A stretch of 64,000 bases of DNA from Litoditis marina. Its lineage: Eukaryota; Nematoda; Chromadorea; Rhabditida; Rhabditidae. Shown one piece after another: positions 63,247-64,000 of the stretch. The stretch spans positions 1-64,000 of the forward strand of contig CAXIWQ010000043.1 in assembly GCA_964036275.1 (NCBI GenBank). The letters run 5' to 3'. The notes under the pieces are model-generated. The model had not been told where the DNA came from. It saw nothing but the letters and a program-made list of their open reading frames with translations, and made no database searches. A program made the translations under genes and the position numbers. Numbering within the stretch: the stretch's first letter is position 1; each line of letters opens with the position of its first letter.

Positions 63247-64000
63247 AATGTTCATACGGCTATCAAGTCTGTTGCTCCCAGCTACAAAAACCTAATACGA
63301 CTTTATATTCTGTGGCGCACAGCCACAAAAGACAAATTAACGCGGTTATTGACTCTTTGCCTTGCAGTTACAGAGAACATTTCATACGGCTATCAAATCT
63401 GTTGCTCCCAGCTACAAAAACCTAATACGACTTTATATTCTGTGGCGCACAGCCACAAAAGACAAATTAACGCGGTTATTATCTCTTTGCCTTGCAGCTA
63501 CAGAAAAAAATGTTTATACGGCTATCAAGTCTGTTGCTCCCAGCTACAAAAACCTAATACGACTTTATATTCTGTGGCGCACAGCCACAAAAGACAAATT
63601 AACGCGGTTATTGACTCTTTGCCGTGCAGCTACAGAAAAAAGTTTATATGGCTATCAAGTATGTTGCTCCCAGCTAGAAAAACCCAATACAACTATCTAT
63701 TCTGTGGCACACAGCCACAAAATACGATATAACGCGGTTATCGACTCTTTGCCTTGCAGCTACAAAAAAAAGTTTATACGGCTATCAAGTCTGTTGCTCA
63801 TGGCTACAAAAACCTAATACGACTTTATATCCTATGACGCACAGCCACAAAAGACAAATTAACGCGGTTATTACCTCTTTGCCTTGCAGCTACAGAAAAA
63901 AGTTCATACGGCTATCAAGTCTGTTGCTCCCAGCTACAAAAACCTGATACGACAATCTATTCTGTGGCGCACAGCCACAAAAGACAAATTAACGCGGTTA
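63247..64000 (+). repeat. Array continues off the right edge
   Basis: The monomers at 63362-63817 repeat 62451-62906 (offset 911 bp, 7 monomers). One private change is CCTATGACGC near 63832. The last base falls inside a U3 subunit, so the array is not finished here. Confidence 0.85.

Larger units (their letters stand above)
1..64000. repeat. 130 bp tandem satellite DNA array filling the window
   Basis: Seen: the same landmarks recur about every 130 bp from the first base to the last, all in one orientation: GCAGCTACAG plus an A run, CATACGGCTATCAAG, GTTGCTCCCAGCTAC, TAATACGAC, TGTGGCGCACAGCCACA, and TTAACGCGGTTAT. Spacing of equivalent sites is 129-131 bp, giving roughly 490 monomers. Both window edges lie inside monomers, so the array continues on both sides. 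No unique sequence, transposon, telomere repeat, rRNA or tRNA interrupts it. Monomers fall into recurring variant types arranged as higher-order repeats. Known: arrays of this kind are eukaryotic satellites, often centromeric or pericentromeric. Inferred: the chromosomal location and host are unknown, and I do not recognise the family. Confidence 0.98.

Noticed and set aside
1..64000. CRISPR array
   Set aside because: The repeats are contiguous, with no unique spacers; between-copy differences are scattered substitutions and indels, and no cas gene is present.
1..64000. CENP-B box
   Set aside because: I looked for the TTCG...CGGG pattern of the CENP-B box; no monomer type shows it. The TTCGG near 46614 lacks the rest of the motif.
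1..64000. Telomeric repeats or transposon ends
   Set aside because: No short G-rich telomere motif, terminal inverted repeat, target-site duplication, LTR or poly(A) tail with unique flanking sequence was seen. The A runs of up to 12 bases are part of the monomer.

Overview
The whole 64 kb window is one uninterrupted, head-to-tail satellite DNA array. The monomer is close to 130 bp, so there are roughly 490 copies, all in the same orientation. I find no protein-coding gene, rRNA, tRNA, CRISPR array, transposon or stretch of unique sequence. This points to a eukaryotic centromeric, pericentromeric, subtelomeric or other heterochromatic block. The species cannot be named from the sequence. One clean monomer counts as about 42% GC and holds five CpG sites.

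Monomer design: the 130 bp monomer is itself an old trimer of about 43 bp units (44, 41 and 45 bp in the copy at 38087-38216). Each unit starts CAGCYACA plus an A-rich run, has an ACG-containing middle and ends near TCTKTKGC. The end of one unit and the start of the next form a 17 bp dyad, TGTKGC-N5-GCYACA. It is perfect at one unit junction, has one mismatch at the second and is decayed at the third.

Layout: diverged monomer types are arranged in higher-order repeats (HORs) that change along the window. 0-8.7 kb: layered copies offset by 14, 23, 13, 4 and 3 monomers. 11.1-14.8 kb: a clean tandem 14-mer of about 1.82 kb. 15.5-16.8 kb: a 5-mer pair. 20.8-24.5 kb: another 14-mer pair. 27.2-33.1 kb: a second copy of 14.5-21.5 kb, lacking 8 monomers. 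33.8-45.9 kb: five phases of a related HOR of 15, 19, 20 and 22 monomers plus an incomplete one. About 45.98 kb: a truncated monomer marks the start of a domain with its own variants (46-54.6 kb), which contains a 26-mer (3375 bp) tandem duplication. 54.0-63.2 kb: a very young tandem duplication whose two copies look identical over 3844 bp.

Coding impression: many open stretches exist on the plus strand only because 130 is not a multiple of three and the recurrent stops all lie in one frame of the monomer. Most of these stretches lack an ATG start, and the longest occur where small indels shift the phase. I therefore annotate no CDS. I did not find a new gene system. The points of interest are the nested repeat architecture, the subunit-junction dyad, one CpG-decayed monomer type spread across the array, and the visible record of unequal exchange.
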